A DNA stretch of 64,000 nt, taken from the NCBI GenBank assembly GCA_965224515.1, contig OZ245051.1:3410001-3474000 (forward strand), in the 5' to 3' direction. A program made the position numbers and the translations under genes. This stretch comes from Sedimenticola_A sp040506425. Lineage in GTDB: Bacteria > Pseudomonadota > Gammaproteobacteria > Chromatiales > Chromatiaceae. The notes beneath the pieces are model-generated. The model did no database searches. It was not told where the DNA came from and worked only from the letters and a program-made list of their open reading frames with translations. Shown piece by piece: positions 9,241 through 17,706 of this stretch (the stretch's first letter is position 1; every line of letters starts with the position of its first letter).

Positions 9241-9558
9241 TCCGTTGCCCCTACTGCTTATTTTTATATGTTGCTATATTAGTGACTTGCATCACAACAG
9301 CGCCAGCCACAATCATCGATTTCAGAAATTCCCTACAAATCAGATAGAGGTTTATACCCTTCTATCAACGACTTAGTACTCTAATTCTATCGTTTACGTT
9401 AACGTAAACTATATATAGTGCATCTCTGCTGAAACTTATCTTACTTCCGGTAGGGTATTTCCAGGAATGACAATAATCATCCTGCACAACAAAAGTTTTT
9501 CAAAACACCCATTTCCAGTATCCTATGCGGCTCTATTTTCAAGGATAAGCAGCAGTTT
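9241..9558. other. 318-bp intergenic region ahead of the shikimate-kinase-like gene
   Basis: It is AT-richer than its surroundings and noncoding. It contains the perfect 18-bp palindrome at 9392-9409 and an AT block (TATATATAG) right after it. I see no RNA gene. Confidence 0.5.
9392..9409. promoter_or_regulatory. Perfect 18-bp palindrome, likely operator
   Basis: GTTTACGTTAACGTAAAC is self-complementary over its full length. It lies about 150 bp before the shikimate-kinase-like ATG. The TTTACGT...ACGTAAA form is like sites of MerR-family regulators such as LiuR, but the cognate regulator is not in this window. Confidence 0.6.
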
Positions 9559-10095
9559 ATGAATATCGTCCTGATCGGCATGAGAGGTGCCGGTAAATCC
9601 AATATTTCACGCCGCCTTTCGGTTATGACCAAATGGCCTGTATTGTCCACCGATCTTCTGATCGAGTATGAAAACGGCGGTCGAACCATTCCCGAGATCG
9701 TTGCTGACAGCGGTGGTGACTGGCGGGGATTCAGGGAGATGGAGTTTGACGTGGTAAGCAAGATCTCGCGCCTCGACAACGTGATCGTGGATTGCGGCGG
9801 CGGAGTCATTGTCGACCTTGATGAAAACGGGAACGAGATATTCAGCCGGCGCAAGATCGAGCTGCTCCGACAGAACGGCACCATCGTCTGGCTGAAAGGG
9901 GACATTGCGAGACTGGCGGCAAAGGTTCAGGGCGATCCAGGCAGACCGGCACTGGACGCGGTTCGCTCGGCTGAGGAGCTGATGCAGCGCCGTCTCCCCT
10001 TCTATGAACAGGCAGCGGACCTGATCATGGACCTGGAGACCAGGAAGCGTAAGAAAATCGCCAGGATGATTGCGAAAACGCTACTGCCGCTGTAA
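9559..10095 (+). CDS. Shikimate-kinase-like P-loop kinase
   Basis: This 178-residue protein has shikimate-kinase features: P-loop GMRGAGKSN (residues 7-15), LSTDLLIE (substrate Asp), FREMEFDVV (substrate Arg), IVDCGGGVIV (the GGG motif) and a lid with DPGRPAL. The usual GKS/T-T position is Asn15 instead of Thr. It does not sit next to aroB as the main gammaproteobacterial aroK does, so it may be a second enzyme of the AroK/AroL type with shikimate or a related substrate. Confidence 0.82.
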   Translation: MNIVLIGMRGAGKSNISRRLSVMTKWPVLSTDLLIEYENGGRTIPEIVADSGGDWRGFREMEFDVVSKISRLDNVIVDCGGGVIVDLDENGNEIFSRRKIELLRQNGTIVWLKGDIARLAAKVQGDPGRPALDAVRSAEELMQRRLPFYEQAADLIMDLETRKRKKIARMIAKTLLPL

Positions 10096-10102
10096 TGAAA
10101 AA

Positions 10103-10131
10103 CCGGCCACCTGTGATGTCACAGGGGCCGG
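10103..10131 (+). terminator. Strong hairpin after the shikimate-kinase-like gene
   Basis: CCGGCC-A-CCTGTGA pairs with TCACAGG-G-GGCCGG around a 2-base loop, 8 bp past the stop. The following CTGGTTTG is only weakly T-rich. It likely serves both convergent genes. Confidence 0.65.
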
Positions 10132-10150
10132 CTGGTTTGAAGGACTTGAT

Positions 10151-10366
10151 CTAGGCGTACAGGTCGATATTCTGACCGACCCTGGAATCAGACTGGCGGG
10201 ATTCAGTCGGCTGATCAATTGCCCTGATCAACTGCTGTGCCACCTGCTCCTGATGATCCAGGCTATCCCGTTGGACGCCTACTGCAAAGGCCAACCGTGC
10301 AGGATCAGAACTGTTATCCACCTGGGCCAACTGTGTTGTTGAAACACCTGCAATTTGCATATCCAC
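10151..10366 (-). CDS. YjfB-type small protein (putative motility protein family)
   Basis: This 71-residue protein starts MDMQIAGVSTTQLAQV and ends SRVGQNIDLYA. The start and the GQNID.YA end match the YjfB/putative-motility-protein family seen near flagellar genes. The mid-part is helical. It sits beside motY, which supports a link to motility, though its molecular role is not known. Confidence 0.7.
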   Translation of the reverse strand: MDMQIAGVSTTQLAQVDNSSDPARLAFAVGVQRDSLDHQEQVAQQLIRAIDQPTESRQSDSRVGQNIDLYA

Positions 10367-10495
10367 CTCTCACAAGTTGCCTTTCATATCAGTAATCGGC
10401 TGCTTGTCGAATTTCTTTAGTCTAATTAAAGCATCAACTGGCAGAAAAATCCCGATTTTCTCTGGCAAAAAAGACTTTATTTCTTTGCGGTTTTT

Positions 10496-11362
10496 CTACC
10501 GTTTTTTTATCAACTTTATCTCTACCCGACGATTGGCCGCCCTCCCCTTGGCGGTGCGGTTGCTCACCCTGGGTCTGCTTTCACCATAGGCCTTTGTGGC
10601 CAGTTGTCCGCCGGGAACTCCCTTGCCTGCCAGGTATGCCGCCACACCATTGGCTCGCTTATCAGAGACTTTTCTATTAGAGGAACGACTTCCAATACTA
10701 TCTGTATGTCCATGAATATTAATAATATATTTTTCAGGTGATGCCATCACAAACTGTGCGATTCGATCCAATGCCATCTTCATCTTCGCACTGGGATTCA
10801 TCTGCTTCGATTGATACTGAAACACCTTGAAGCGAACATCTTCCAGGGTATATGGAAGGAGTTTCTTGATGCAGGCCTGATAGTCAGAGAACTTTTTCTG
10901 GAACTTGACCGGGCTGACCACTCCCCTGATCAGGCCGCCTGCTCTCCCCTCGTCCGGATACTCGACAGCACAACCCCAGCCGCGTTCCAGTGTATCCAGC
11001 AGCCACTCGCTTTGATGGGCATCCACCGAGAAGGGTTTTTTACCCTTGGTCAGGGCTATTTCAACGGGTTCTGCAGTCCTGGCACCATGCACCCAGGCCG
11101 GCGGCATCTCCTTGAGCTGCGCCATGCCCTCCTGCTTGTTTCGCTTAACCAGTTCGACACTGAAAGAGAGAGGCTTGCCAGCCCGCTGCTGAAACTGTGC
11201 CATGCCGAAACCCGGAATTTCGTGTTTGAGGGTGCAGACCATGGGTGTACCTGAAAAGTCCCACTTCGCCTGGTGCAGGTCGGCTGAGAACTCCCTGACC
11301 CCCATCTCCACAGCAAACGCTGTCGGGGCTATGAACAACAGAATCCAGCGCCACATAATCAA
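10496..11362 (-). CDS. motY: Flagellar stator T-ring protein MotY-like, OmpA family
   Basis: This 288-residue protein has a signal peptide (MIMWRWILLFIAPTAFA). An N-terminal beta-rich MotY-type domain of about 150 residues includes WSAPxxC-like cysteines and WLLDTLERGWGCAVEY. A C-terminal OmpA peptidoglycan-binding domain contains INIHGHTDSIGSRSSNRKVSDKRA and AYGESRPRVSN...NRRVEI. In Vibrio and Pseudomonas MotY anchors stators around the flagellar basal body. No other flagellar genes are nearby except the YjfB-type gene. Confidence 0.85.
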   Translation of the reverse strand: MIMWRWILLFIAPTAFAVEMGVREFSADLHQAKWDFSGTPMVCTLKHEIPGFGMAQFQQRAGKPLSFSVELVKRNKQEGMAQLKEMPPAWVHGARTAEPVEIALTKGKKPFSVDAHQSEWLLDTLERGWGCAVEYPDEGRAGGLIRGVVSPVKFQKKFSDYQACIKKLLPYTLEDVRFKVFQYQSKQMNPSAKMKMALDRIAQFVMASPEKYIINIHGHTDSIGSRSSNRKVSDKRANGVAAYLAGKGVPGGQLATKAYGESRPRVSNRTAKGRAANRRVEIKLIKKR

Positions 11363-11499
11363 ACCTTTTTCTCCTCCTTATAATTCCATCGTCATTCAGC
11401 CGGATTTCTTTACTTTCCGGCCTCTCCACTCCCCGTTTTGAGAAGCATGATCGTTTGACTTGGCAGTGTCCACTAATTACAGTAGCCACTCCTTATCAG

Positions 11500-11690
11500 G
11501 TGTCCTGCTGGTTAGCCAACCGACAGGATGAAACGGGAAGCCGGTGAGCCTTCGAGCGATTCCGGCGCTGCCCCCGCAACGGTAAATGAGTAGAAAGTTG
11601 GGCATCAAGCCACTGCACGAGAGTGTGGGAAGGCGCTCAACCAGGGTCACAACCCACTCATAAGCCCGGAGACCGGCCTGTTAAGCAACC
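11500..11690 (+). promoter_or_regulatory. Cobalamin (B12) riboswitch aptamer
   Basis: The conserved core is plain: GGGAAGCCGGTGAG, then TCCGGCGCTGCCCCCGCAAC (B12 box region) and GGTAA, AGCCACTG, GTGGGAAGGCG, and the closing AGCCCGGAGACCGGCCTG. It sits upstream of btuB and the rest of the uptake operon. Adenosylcobalamin or cobalamin binding is expected to turn expression off. Confidence 0.95.
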
Positions 11691-11738
11691 AAGGTGCAGC
11701 GGCGGGCGGCAACCAGTATTCACTCTCCCCCCTCTTCT

Positions 11739-11783
11739 GCTCCTTCACCTTTTCCCGCGCGCGGGTGTGCGCACTGAAGGAGC
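11739..11783 (+). promoter_or_regulatory. Shine-Dalgarno-sequestering hairpin (riboswitch expression platform)
   Basis: GCTCCTTCA at 11739-11747 is the exact complement of TGAAGGAGC at 11775-11783, which contains the AAGGAG ribosome site of btuB (ATG 11793). The loop holds a further GC-rich stem. The pairing would block translation initiation when the aptamer is bound. Confidence 0.8.
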
Positions 11784-11792
11784 CAAATTTAA

Positions 11793-13637
11793 ATGCGACT
11801 TACCCCTCCATTGGTCTCAATGGCCGTCTTATCCGGCCTTGCCACTGTTTCATCTGCTGATCAGCCCGAAATGCTCGCCCCGGTTATCGTTACCGCCGCA
11901 CGAACCGCAGAAACTGCCGATCAATCCCTCGCCTCGGTCACCGTCATCGGCCGGGGTGAGATCGAACGGAGCCAGGCCGGCAGTGTGGCCGAACTGATAT
12001 CAGGACTGGCCGGAGTCAACCTTGCAGCCAACGGCGGTGTCGGCAAGAGCAAGAGCCTCTACCTTCGCGGCACCAACAGCTCACATACCCTGCTGCTGAT
12101 TGACGGAATCCGCGTGGGATCAGCCACCCTTGGCACCCCTGCCTGGGCACTGATACCTGTCGAAAATATCGAGCGTATAGAGATCGTGCGCGGACCGAGG
12201 TCCAGCCTTTACGGATCCGATGCGATAGGTGGTGTTATCCAGATTTTCACCCGCAAAAGCAGCAGTGAGGATACAACGACCCTCTCTGCGGGCATCGGCT
12301 CCCACAACCGCATCAGGCTCAATGCTGCGCTTGCCCGGGGCTACGACACAGGCAGCTACAACCTTTCGGTGGGTGGCGAAAAGACCGATGGGTACGACAC
12401 CCATGCAGACAGTGAAACGGATAGTGACGGTTACCACAATCTCAGTGTAAATGGCGGATTCAACCACACCCTGGGAGAGGGACTGGAACTCAGCGGTCAC
12501 CTGCTGCGCAGCCAGGGCGAGAATGAGTTTGACGGCAGCGGCTATACAGGGAATACCGATGATTTTGTTCAGCAGAGCTTCGGCCTTGCCCTGGCTGCCC
12601 GTGTGAACAGTTTGTGGGAGAGCAGGCTCAGGATCGGCCAGAGCCGGGACGAGAGCGATGCAGCCTACAACGGCAGTTTCGTCAGCTCATTCAACACCCG
12701 TCGTGACCAACTCAGCTGGGAGAACGACATTGATCTCAGTGACAGCAGTCTGTTGACCGCCGGTTTCGACTACCTGAATGATCACGTGGCAGGCAGCACC
12801 GCCTACACGATCACCAAGCGTTCCAACAAGGCACTTTTTGCACAGTACCGCCATTTCGGCGATCGGAGTGATCTCCAGTTCGGCCTGCGCAAAGATGACA
12901 ACGAACAGTTCGGTCAGCACGCCACCGGCAACATTGCCCTGGGCCTGGAGCTTGACGATAACCTGAGGTTTACCGCTTCGGTGGGCACAGCATTCAAGGC
13001 CCCCACATTCAATGACCTCTACTGGCCGGCGACCCCCTGGTCAAGCGGCAATCCGAACCTGCAAGCCGAAAAATCCCTCTCTTATGAACTCGGACTGGAG
13101 GGTGATTACGCCACCATCCAATGGAGTATCCGTGGCCACCGGAGCAAAATCGAAAATCTCATCGACTGGGCCTGTACCGCCAACTGCAACGATGCCGATC
13201 CCTGGAACGACTTCTATCAGCCCTCCAATGTTGCTGATGCAAAAATAGAGGGGCTCGAGCTGCAGGCTGGTACGGCGCTGTATGGCTGGGATAGTCGTAT
13301 CACTCTCAACCTGATCGATCCAGTGAATGAATCAACCGGCAATACCCTGCCCAAAAGAACCAGGCGCAGCATTCGTCTCGACCTCGACCGCAATTTCGGA
13401 TCCTGGAGCCTGGGCGGTACACTGCTTAGTGAAGATGGGCGCTGGAACAACCCTGCCAACACGGTGCGTCTTGGTGGCTACACAACACTGGGGCTGCGAG
13501 CCGGTTACCGGATCGACTCAAGCTGGAGAGTCCAGGGGAGCATAGACAATCTGCTTGACCGGGACTACGAAACATCCGACGGTTATCCCATGCCGGGGCG
13601 TGAGTTTTTCGTTTCGATCATCTATCAGCCCAAGTGA
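11793..13637 (+). CDS. btuB: TonB-dependent vitamin B12 outer-membrane receptor BtuB
   Basis: This 614-residue outer-membrane transporter moves cobalamin into the periplasm using TonB energy. A signal peptide precedes a TonB-box-like LAPVIVTAART, then the plug (SVAELISGLAGVNLAANGG, SLYLRGTNSSHTLLLIDGIRVG, IERIEIVRGPRSSLYGSDAIGGVIQIFTRK), then a 22-strand barrel ending MPGREFFVSIIYQPK, close to the usual BtuB end. AAGGAG precedes the ATG and is controlled by the upstream riboswitch. It is the first gene of the B12 operon. Confidence 0.96.
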   Translation: MRLTPPLVSMAVLSGLATVSSADQPEMLAPVIVTAARTAETADQSLASVTVIGRGEIERSQAGSVAELISGLAGVNLAANGGVGKSKSLYLRGTNSSHTLLLIDGIRVGSATLGTPAWALIPVENIERIEIVRGPRSSLYGSDAIGGVIQIFTRKSSSEDTTTLSAGIGSHNRIRLNAALARGYDTGSYNLSVGGEKTDGYDTHADSETDSDGYHNLSVNGGFNHTLGEGLELSGHLLRSQGENEFDGSGYTGNTDDFVQQSFGLALAARVNSLWESRLRIGQSRDESDAAYNGSFVSSFNTRRDQLSWENDIDLSDSSLLTAGFDYLNDHVAGSTAYTITKRSNKALFAQYRHFGDRSDLQFGLRKDDNEQFGQHATGNIALGLELDDNLRFTASVGTAFKAPTFNDLYWPATPWSSGNPNLQAEKSLSYELGLEGDYATIQWSIRGHRSKIENLIDWACTANCNDADPWNDFYQPSNVADAKIEGLELQAGTALYGWDSRITLNLIDPVNESTGNTLPKRTRRSIRLDLDRNFGSWSLGGTLLSEDGRWNNPANTVRLGGYTTLGLRAGYRIDSSWRVQGSIDNLLDRDYETSDGYPMPGREFFVSIIYQPK

Positions 13638-13641
13638 TACC

Positions 13642-14469
13642 ATGATGAGCCACTTCAGGGAACAGCGCTATCAGCTACAGCACGGGATGCTGCTGGCCCT
13701 GCTTGGCTCCTGCCTGTTGCATCTCCCACTGATCGGAAACTGGCACCAGGCTGAGAGTGGCACAGAAAGCAGCCAGTTGACACAGCCCCTGCATGTTGCA
13801 CTGAGCAGGGGTGGTATTGTCCGCCCAAAGCTTTCACCTCCAGTTCATCCTGAAGAGGAAATACCCCTTAAACCCACCCCCCGGGTAACCCAGGCTGCCG
13901 AGAGAAAAGTCCACAGCAAACCGGCTGTACCCGCTGTCAAACAGACCCTACCGAGGGTCGCAGCTCAAGAACCGGTTAAGACTCAACCCGCCAGGCCCCG
14001 GAAGATCACCCATGATCAACCGGTTGAGCCCAAGGAAAGCGCCCCCTTGAAGAGTCTCGCAGACACCTCACCCGTTGCTGAAAACCCGCTTTCATTCACC
14101 AGGCAGATCGAGGCAGTTACCATCTCAACAGCATCCGTTCAAAAGAGCGATGACAACCTCCTGGCACGGAACGAGACCAGGCGCCGTATAAAACTCTGGC
14201 TTGAGCAGCAGGTCGCCAAAAGCTTCCGCTATCCCGGTAAAGCCAAACGTCGAAACTGGGAAGGCACCGTCATGCTCTCCCTGGTGGTGGAGAAGGACGG
14301 CCGCATCGAAGGGATCGAGATAGTCGACAGTTCAGGTCACGGAATCCTCGACCGCGATGCGCTGGAAACCCTGAAACAGATCAAACAGGTCCGTCTTGAA
14401 GCGCCCCTGCTGCTGAGCCAGGCGATGGAGCTGACCATGCCGGTGATCTACCGGCTCGACAGAGGCTGA
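13642..14469 (+). CDS. tonB: TonB family energy-transducing protein
   Basis: This 275-residue protein has one N-terminal membrane helix (LQHGMLLALLGSCLLHLPLI), a Pro/Lys-rich periplasmic spacer (KPTPRVTQAAERKVHSKPAV...) and a C-terminal TonB domain (YPGKAKRRNWEGTVMLSLVVEKDGRI, IVDSSGHGILDRDALETLK, TMPVIYRL). I start at ATG 13642, just 4 bp past the btuB stop. A longer frame inside btuB is unlikely. Its place in the operon suggests a dedicated TonB for BtuB. No exbBD is nearby. Confidence 0.9.
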   Translation: MMSHFREQRYQLQHGMLLALLGSCLLHLPLIGNWHQAESGTESSQLTQPLHVALSRGGIVRPKLSPPVHPEEEIPLKPTPRVTQAAERKVHSKPAVPAVKQTLPRVAAQEPVKTQPARPRKITHDQPVEPKESAPLKSLADTSPVAENPLSFTRQIEAVTISTASVQKSDDNLLARNETRRRIKLWLEQQVAKSFRYPGKAKRRNWEGTVMLSLVVEKDGRIEGIEIVDSSGHGILDRDALETLKQIKQVRLEAPLLLSQAMELTMPVIYRLDRG

Positions 14470-14479
14470 CCAGGCAGAC

Positions 14480-15079
14480 ATGAATAAAGAAGACAACCGC
14501 CACAAGGCGAGAATGGAACGTAAAAAAGCGCTGATGGATGAGCGCATCGAGCAGAGCAGTGACGAGAAAGGCCTGCTGCTCGTGCACACCGGAAACGGCA
14601 AGGGCAAAAGCAGCTCCGCGTTCGGCATGCTGGCCCGGGCACTGGGGCATGGCATGCACGGGGCGGTGGTACAGTTCATCAAGGGCAGGGACTCAACCGG
14701 TGAGGAGCGCTTCTTCTCCACCCTGCCCCAGGTAGAGTTTCATGTCACCGGGGATGGATTTACCTGGGATACCCAGAACCGCGAGCAGGATATACTCACC
14801 GCCAGAAAGGGATGGGACCTGGCCCTCGGGTTTCTGCATGACGAAAAGATCGACATGCTGATACTGGACGAACTGAACATCGTGCTCAAAGAGCGCTATC
14901 TGCCGGCCGAAGAGGTGATACAGGCCCTGGCGGATCGGCCTCCACACCAGCATGTCATCATCACCGGTCGCGGCGCCCCCCAGTCGCTGATCGATGCCGC
15001 GGATACAGTCACCGAAATGAAACTGCTGAAGCACGCTTTCAGCGCCGGCATCAAAGCCCAGCCAGGAGTCGAGTTCTGA
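14480..15079 (+). CDS. cobO: Cob(I)yrinic acid a,c-diamide adenosyltransferase (CobO/BtuR/CobA type)
   Basis: It transfers the 5'-deoxyadenosyl group of ATP to the cobalt of cobalamin precursors. The 199-residue protein has P-loop VHTGNGKGKSSSAFG, QFIKGRDSTGEE, FTWDTQNREQD, ILDELNIVLKERYL and HVIITGRGAPQSLIDAADTVTEM, all family hallmarks. It lies 10 bp after tonB and 1 bp before btuF. Confidence 0.95.
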   Translation: MNKEDNRHKARMERKKALMDERIEQSSDEKGLLLVHTGNGKGKSSSAFGMLARALGHGMHGAVVQFIKGRDSTGEERFFSTLPQVEFHVTGDGFTWDTQNREQDILTARKGWDLALGFLHDEKIDMLILDELNIVLKERYLPAEEVIQALADRPPHQHVIITGRGAPQSLIDAADTVTEMKLLKHAFSAGIKAQPGVEF

Positions 15080-15080
15080 G

Positions 15081-15908
15081 ATGTACCTGCAACGCTGCAT
15101 CGTAAAGCTGCTGATGCTGCTGGTTGCCAGCGGCAGTGCTGGCGCCGATACGCCACAACGCGTTGTCTCCACCAATCTCTGCACCGACCAGTTGCTGCTG
15201 ATGCTGGCAGAGCCGGGGCAGATCGCATCGGTCTCCCACCTGGCTGTGGAGCCCGAGAGCTCCTACATGGCTGCCGAGGCAAGAAACCACCCCCTCAACC
15301 ATGCCGAGGTTGAAGAGCTGCTGACGCTCAAACCAGACCTGATCCTGGCCGGTGCGTTCACCAGAAAAGCCACTGTCAACATGCTGCGTGACCTGGGCTA
15401 CCGGGTTGAAGTATTCCCCCTGACCGACAATATCGAAGCGATAAAACAAAACATGGAACGCATGGCACTGCTCCTGGGACAACAGGCGAAAGGCGAAATG
15501 CTGATTGACGATATGGAGCGACGCATAGCCTCGGTAAAAACATCGGCCCCCAGCCATAGACTGCCCGCCCTCTTCTACCAGCCAAGAGGCTATACCAGCG
15601 GCAGAAACACCCTGCATGACGAAGCATTGAGACTGACCGGCTGGCGTAATGTCGCTAGCGAACATGGAGTTACGGGTTACGGAGTTATCGATCTTGAGAG
15701 CGTACTGCTGGCAGAGCCGGCACAGTTGTTCACCTCAAACTACGGCCAGGGATCAGACTCACTAGCCCAGCGCCAGCTTCACCACCCGGCCCTTAGAATG
15801 ATCACCGGCGGCAGACCTATGATCAACATTGGCTTCCGCTACTGGATATGCGGCGGCCCCATGATCGCTGACGCCATCGAACAGCTTGCGGAGATCCGCA
15901 ACCGATGA
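15081..15908 (+). CDS. btuF: Periplasmic cobalamin-binding protein BtuF
   Basis: This 275-residue substrate-binding component of the B12 ABC importer has a short signal peptide (IVKLLMLLVASGSAGA). The class III fold pattern reads RVVSTNLCTDQLLLMLAEP, LKPDLILAGAFTRKATVNMLRDLGY and VFPLTDNIEAIKQN. The C-lobe includes GYGVIDLESVLLAEPAQLF. Its 3' end overlaps btuC by 4 bp. Confidence 0.88.
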   Translation: MYLQRCIVKLLMLLVASGSAGADTPQRVVSTNLCTDQLLLMLAEPGQIASVSHLAVEPESSYMAAEARNHPLNHAEVEELLTLKPDLILAGAFTRKATVNMLRDLGYRVEVFPLTDNIEAIKQNMERMALLLGQQAKGEMLIDDMERRIASVKTSAPSHRLPALFYQPRGYTSGRNTLHDEALRLTGWRNVASEHGVTGYGVIDLESVLLAEPAQLFTSNYGQGSDSLAQRQLHHPALRMITGGRPMINIGFRYWICGGPMIADAIEQLAEIRNR

Positions 15909-16927
15909 GCACTGTCACAACAAGGAGTACAGCAGAGAAAGCCCAGGGTCCCCTGCTCGCAATGCTTGGAATGCTGGTTGTCAGCCTGCTGATCATCTCC
16001 CTCTTCATCGGCAGCAATCCCATACCCGTCATTCAGGCCCTGCAGGAGAGCCTCAACGACACCCCCACGGTGCTCTCCATGATCCTGACTGAAGTGCGCC
16101 TGCCCAGGGCGCTGATAGCAGCCTTCGCAGGCGCCGCCCTGGGTCTGTGCGGCGCAGTGATGCAGGGACTGCTGCGAAACCCCCTGGCCAGTCCCGGGCT
16201 GATCGGCAGCTCAAGCGGCGCCGCCTTCGGTGCGGTCAGCGTTCTCTACTTCGGACTCGGCGCGACCTTCTGGGCAGCCCTGCCCCTGGGCGGCATGCTC
16301 GGTGCGCTGGCAGCGACACTGCTGGTCTATCTGCTCGCCGGCCGTGACGCCTCCATCGTCACCCTGATCCTGGCTGGCGTGGCCATCAACTCACTGGCCC
16401 TGGCACTCATTTCGCTGCTCCTTAACCTGGCCCCCAGCCCCTACGCCGTACGTGAAATCGTGCTCTGGATGCTTGGCTCGGTAGCCAGCCACAGCATGAA
16501 CGAGTTCTGGATCATGCTGCCGGGAATCATTCTCGGCGGACTGCTGGTGACCGGCAACGGCCGCGCCCTGGATGCCCTGACGCTGGGAGAAGATACCGCC
16601 CGCTCCATGGGCATCAACATCATCCGGCTGCGCTGGCAGCTCTTTCTGGCCGTGGCCCTGGCAGTGGGCTCGGCCGTTTCCATCACCGGGGCCATCGGCT
16701 TCGTCGGCCTGGTCATTCCCCATCTGCTCAGACCTTTGGTGGGATATATGCCCGGACGACTGTTGCCGGCAAGTGCCCTGGGCGGCGCAGCCATGGTACT
16801 GGCAGCGGATATCGCGGTGCGGCTCTTTCCCGCCGGCACCGAAATAAAGGTCGGGGTACTGACCGCCCTGGTTGGCGCACCCTTTTTCCTCTACCTGATT
16901 CTCAAGACAAGACGGGTGCAGCTATGA
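15905..16927 (+). CDS. btuC: Cobalamin ABC transporter permease BtuC (FecCD family)
   Basis: This 340-residue inner-membrane protein has about ten hydrophobic helices. It carries FecCD landmarks RLPRALIAAFAGAALGLCGAVMQGLLRNPLASP, LILAGVAINSL, WMLGS, GEDTARSMGI and the coupling-loop region GFVGLVIPHLLRPLVG. It overlaps both btuF and the ATPase gene by 4 bp, so the three subunits are translationally coupled. Confidence 0.93.
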   Translation: MSTVTTRSTAEKAQGPLLAMLGMLVVSLLIISLFIGSNPIPVIQALQESLNDTPTVLSMILTEVRLPRALIAAFAGAALGLCGAVMQGLLRNPLASPGLIGSSSGAAFGAVSVLYFGLGATFWAALPLGGMLGALAATLLVYLLAGRDASIVTLILAGVAINSLALALISLLLNLAPSPYAVREIVLWMLGSVASHSMNEFWIMLPGIILGGLLVTGNGRALDALTLGEDTARSMGINIIRLRWQLFLAVALAVGSAVSITGAIGFVGLVIPHLLRPLVGYMPGRLLPASALGGAAMVLAADIAVRLFPAGTEIKVGVLTALVGAPFFLYLILKTRRVQL

Positions 16928-17706
16928 GCCTGCTCACCGGAACAGGGCTGAGCTATGAGATCGCCCGGCAGCCTATCCTGCAGCAGACCGATATCCGGCT
17001 CGCCCCTGGAGAGCTGCTCGGGCTGATCGGCCCCAACGGCGCCGGCAAGTCGACCCTGCTGAGGGGACTGGCCGGCCTGCTTGAACTGACAGCCGGCGAA
17101 ATCAACCTGGGTGATAAAAAACTCCAGGACTACCGGCCTGAACTGCTTGCACGAAAGCTCGCCTACCTGGCACAAAACGGCGAGGCTCACTGGCCGATCA
17201 GGGTGCGGCGCCTGGTGGAGTTGGGACGCACTCCACACCTCAATGCCTGGCAACGACTTGGTGGCCATGACCAGGAGATCGTCCGCAACGCCATGATGGC
17301 CACCGATACATGGGAACTGCGGGAACGCATCTTCAGCACCCTCTCGGGCGGAGAACGGATGCGTGCGTTGATCGCCAGGGCACTGACGGTCGAGCCTGAC
17401 ATCATCCTCGCCGATGAGCCGGTGGCCGCCCTCGACATGGCCCATCAACTTGAAGTGATGGAGCTGCTGCGCAGGCACTGCCAGGGTGGCGGTTCAGCCA
17501 TCGTGGTACTGCATGACCTGCCCCTGGCTGCCCACTACTGCCATCGCCTGCACCTGCTGCATAACGGACAGACCGTGGCCGTTGGGACACCCCGGGAAGT
17601 GCTTACGGATGAGCACCTGAAACAGGTCTACAAGCTGCTGCCCCGCAATCCCGACCAACCCCTGTCAGAGGTGGTCACCCTGCCCTGGACCACCGCCCAT
17701 GACTAG
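16924..17706 (+). CDS. btuD: Cobalamin ABC transporter ATPase BtuD
   Basis: This 260-residue ABC ATPase has Walker A GPNGAGKSTLLRGL, a Q-loop, signature LSGGERMRALIARAL, Walker B IILADEPVAALD and H-loop VVLHDLPLAAHYC. It is of the iron-siderophore/B12 importer type. Partners are the overlapping btuC and btuF. It overlaps the cobQ start by 8 bp. Confidence 0.92.
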   Translation: MSLLTGTGLSYEIARQPILQQTDIRLAPGELLGLIGPNGAGKSTLLRGLAGLLELTAGEINLGDKKLQDYRPELLARKLAYLAQNGEAHWPIRVRRLVELGRTPHLNAWQRLGGHDQEIVRNAMMATDTWELRERIFSTLSGGERMRALIARALTVEPDIILADEPVAALDMAHQLEVMELLRRHCQGGGSAIVVLHDLPLAAHYCHRLHLLHNGQTVAVGTPREVLTDEHLKQVYKLLPRNPDQPLSEVVTLPWTTAHD

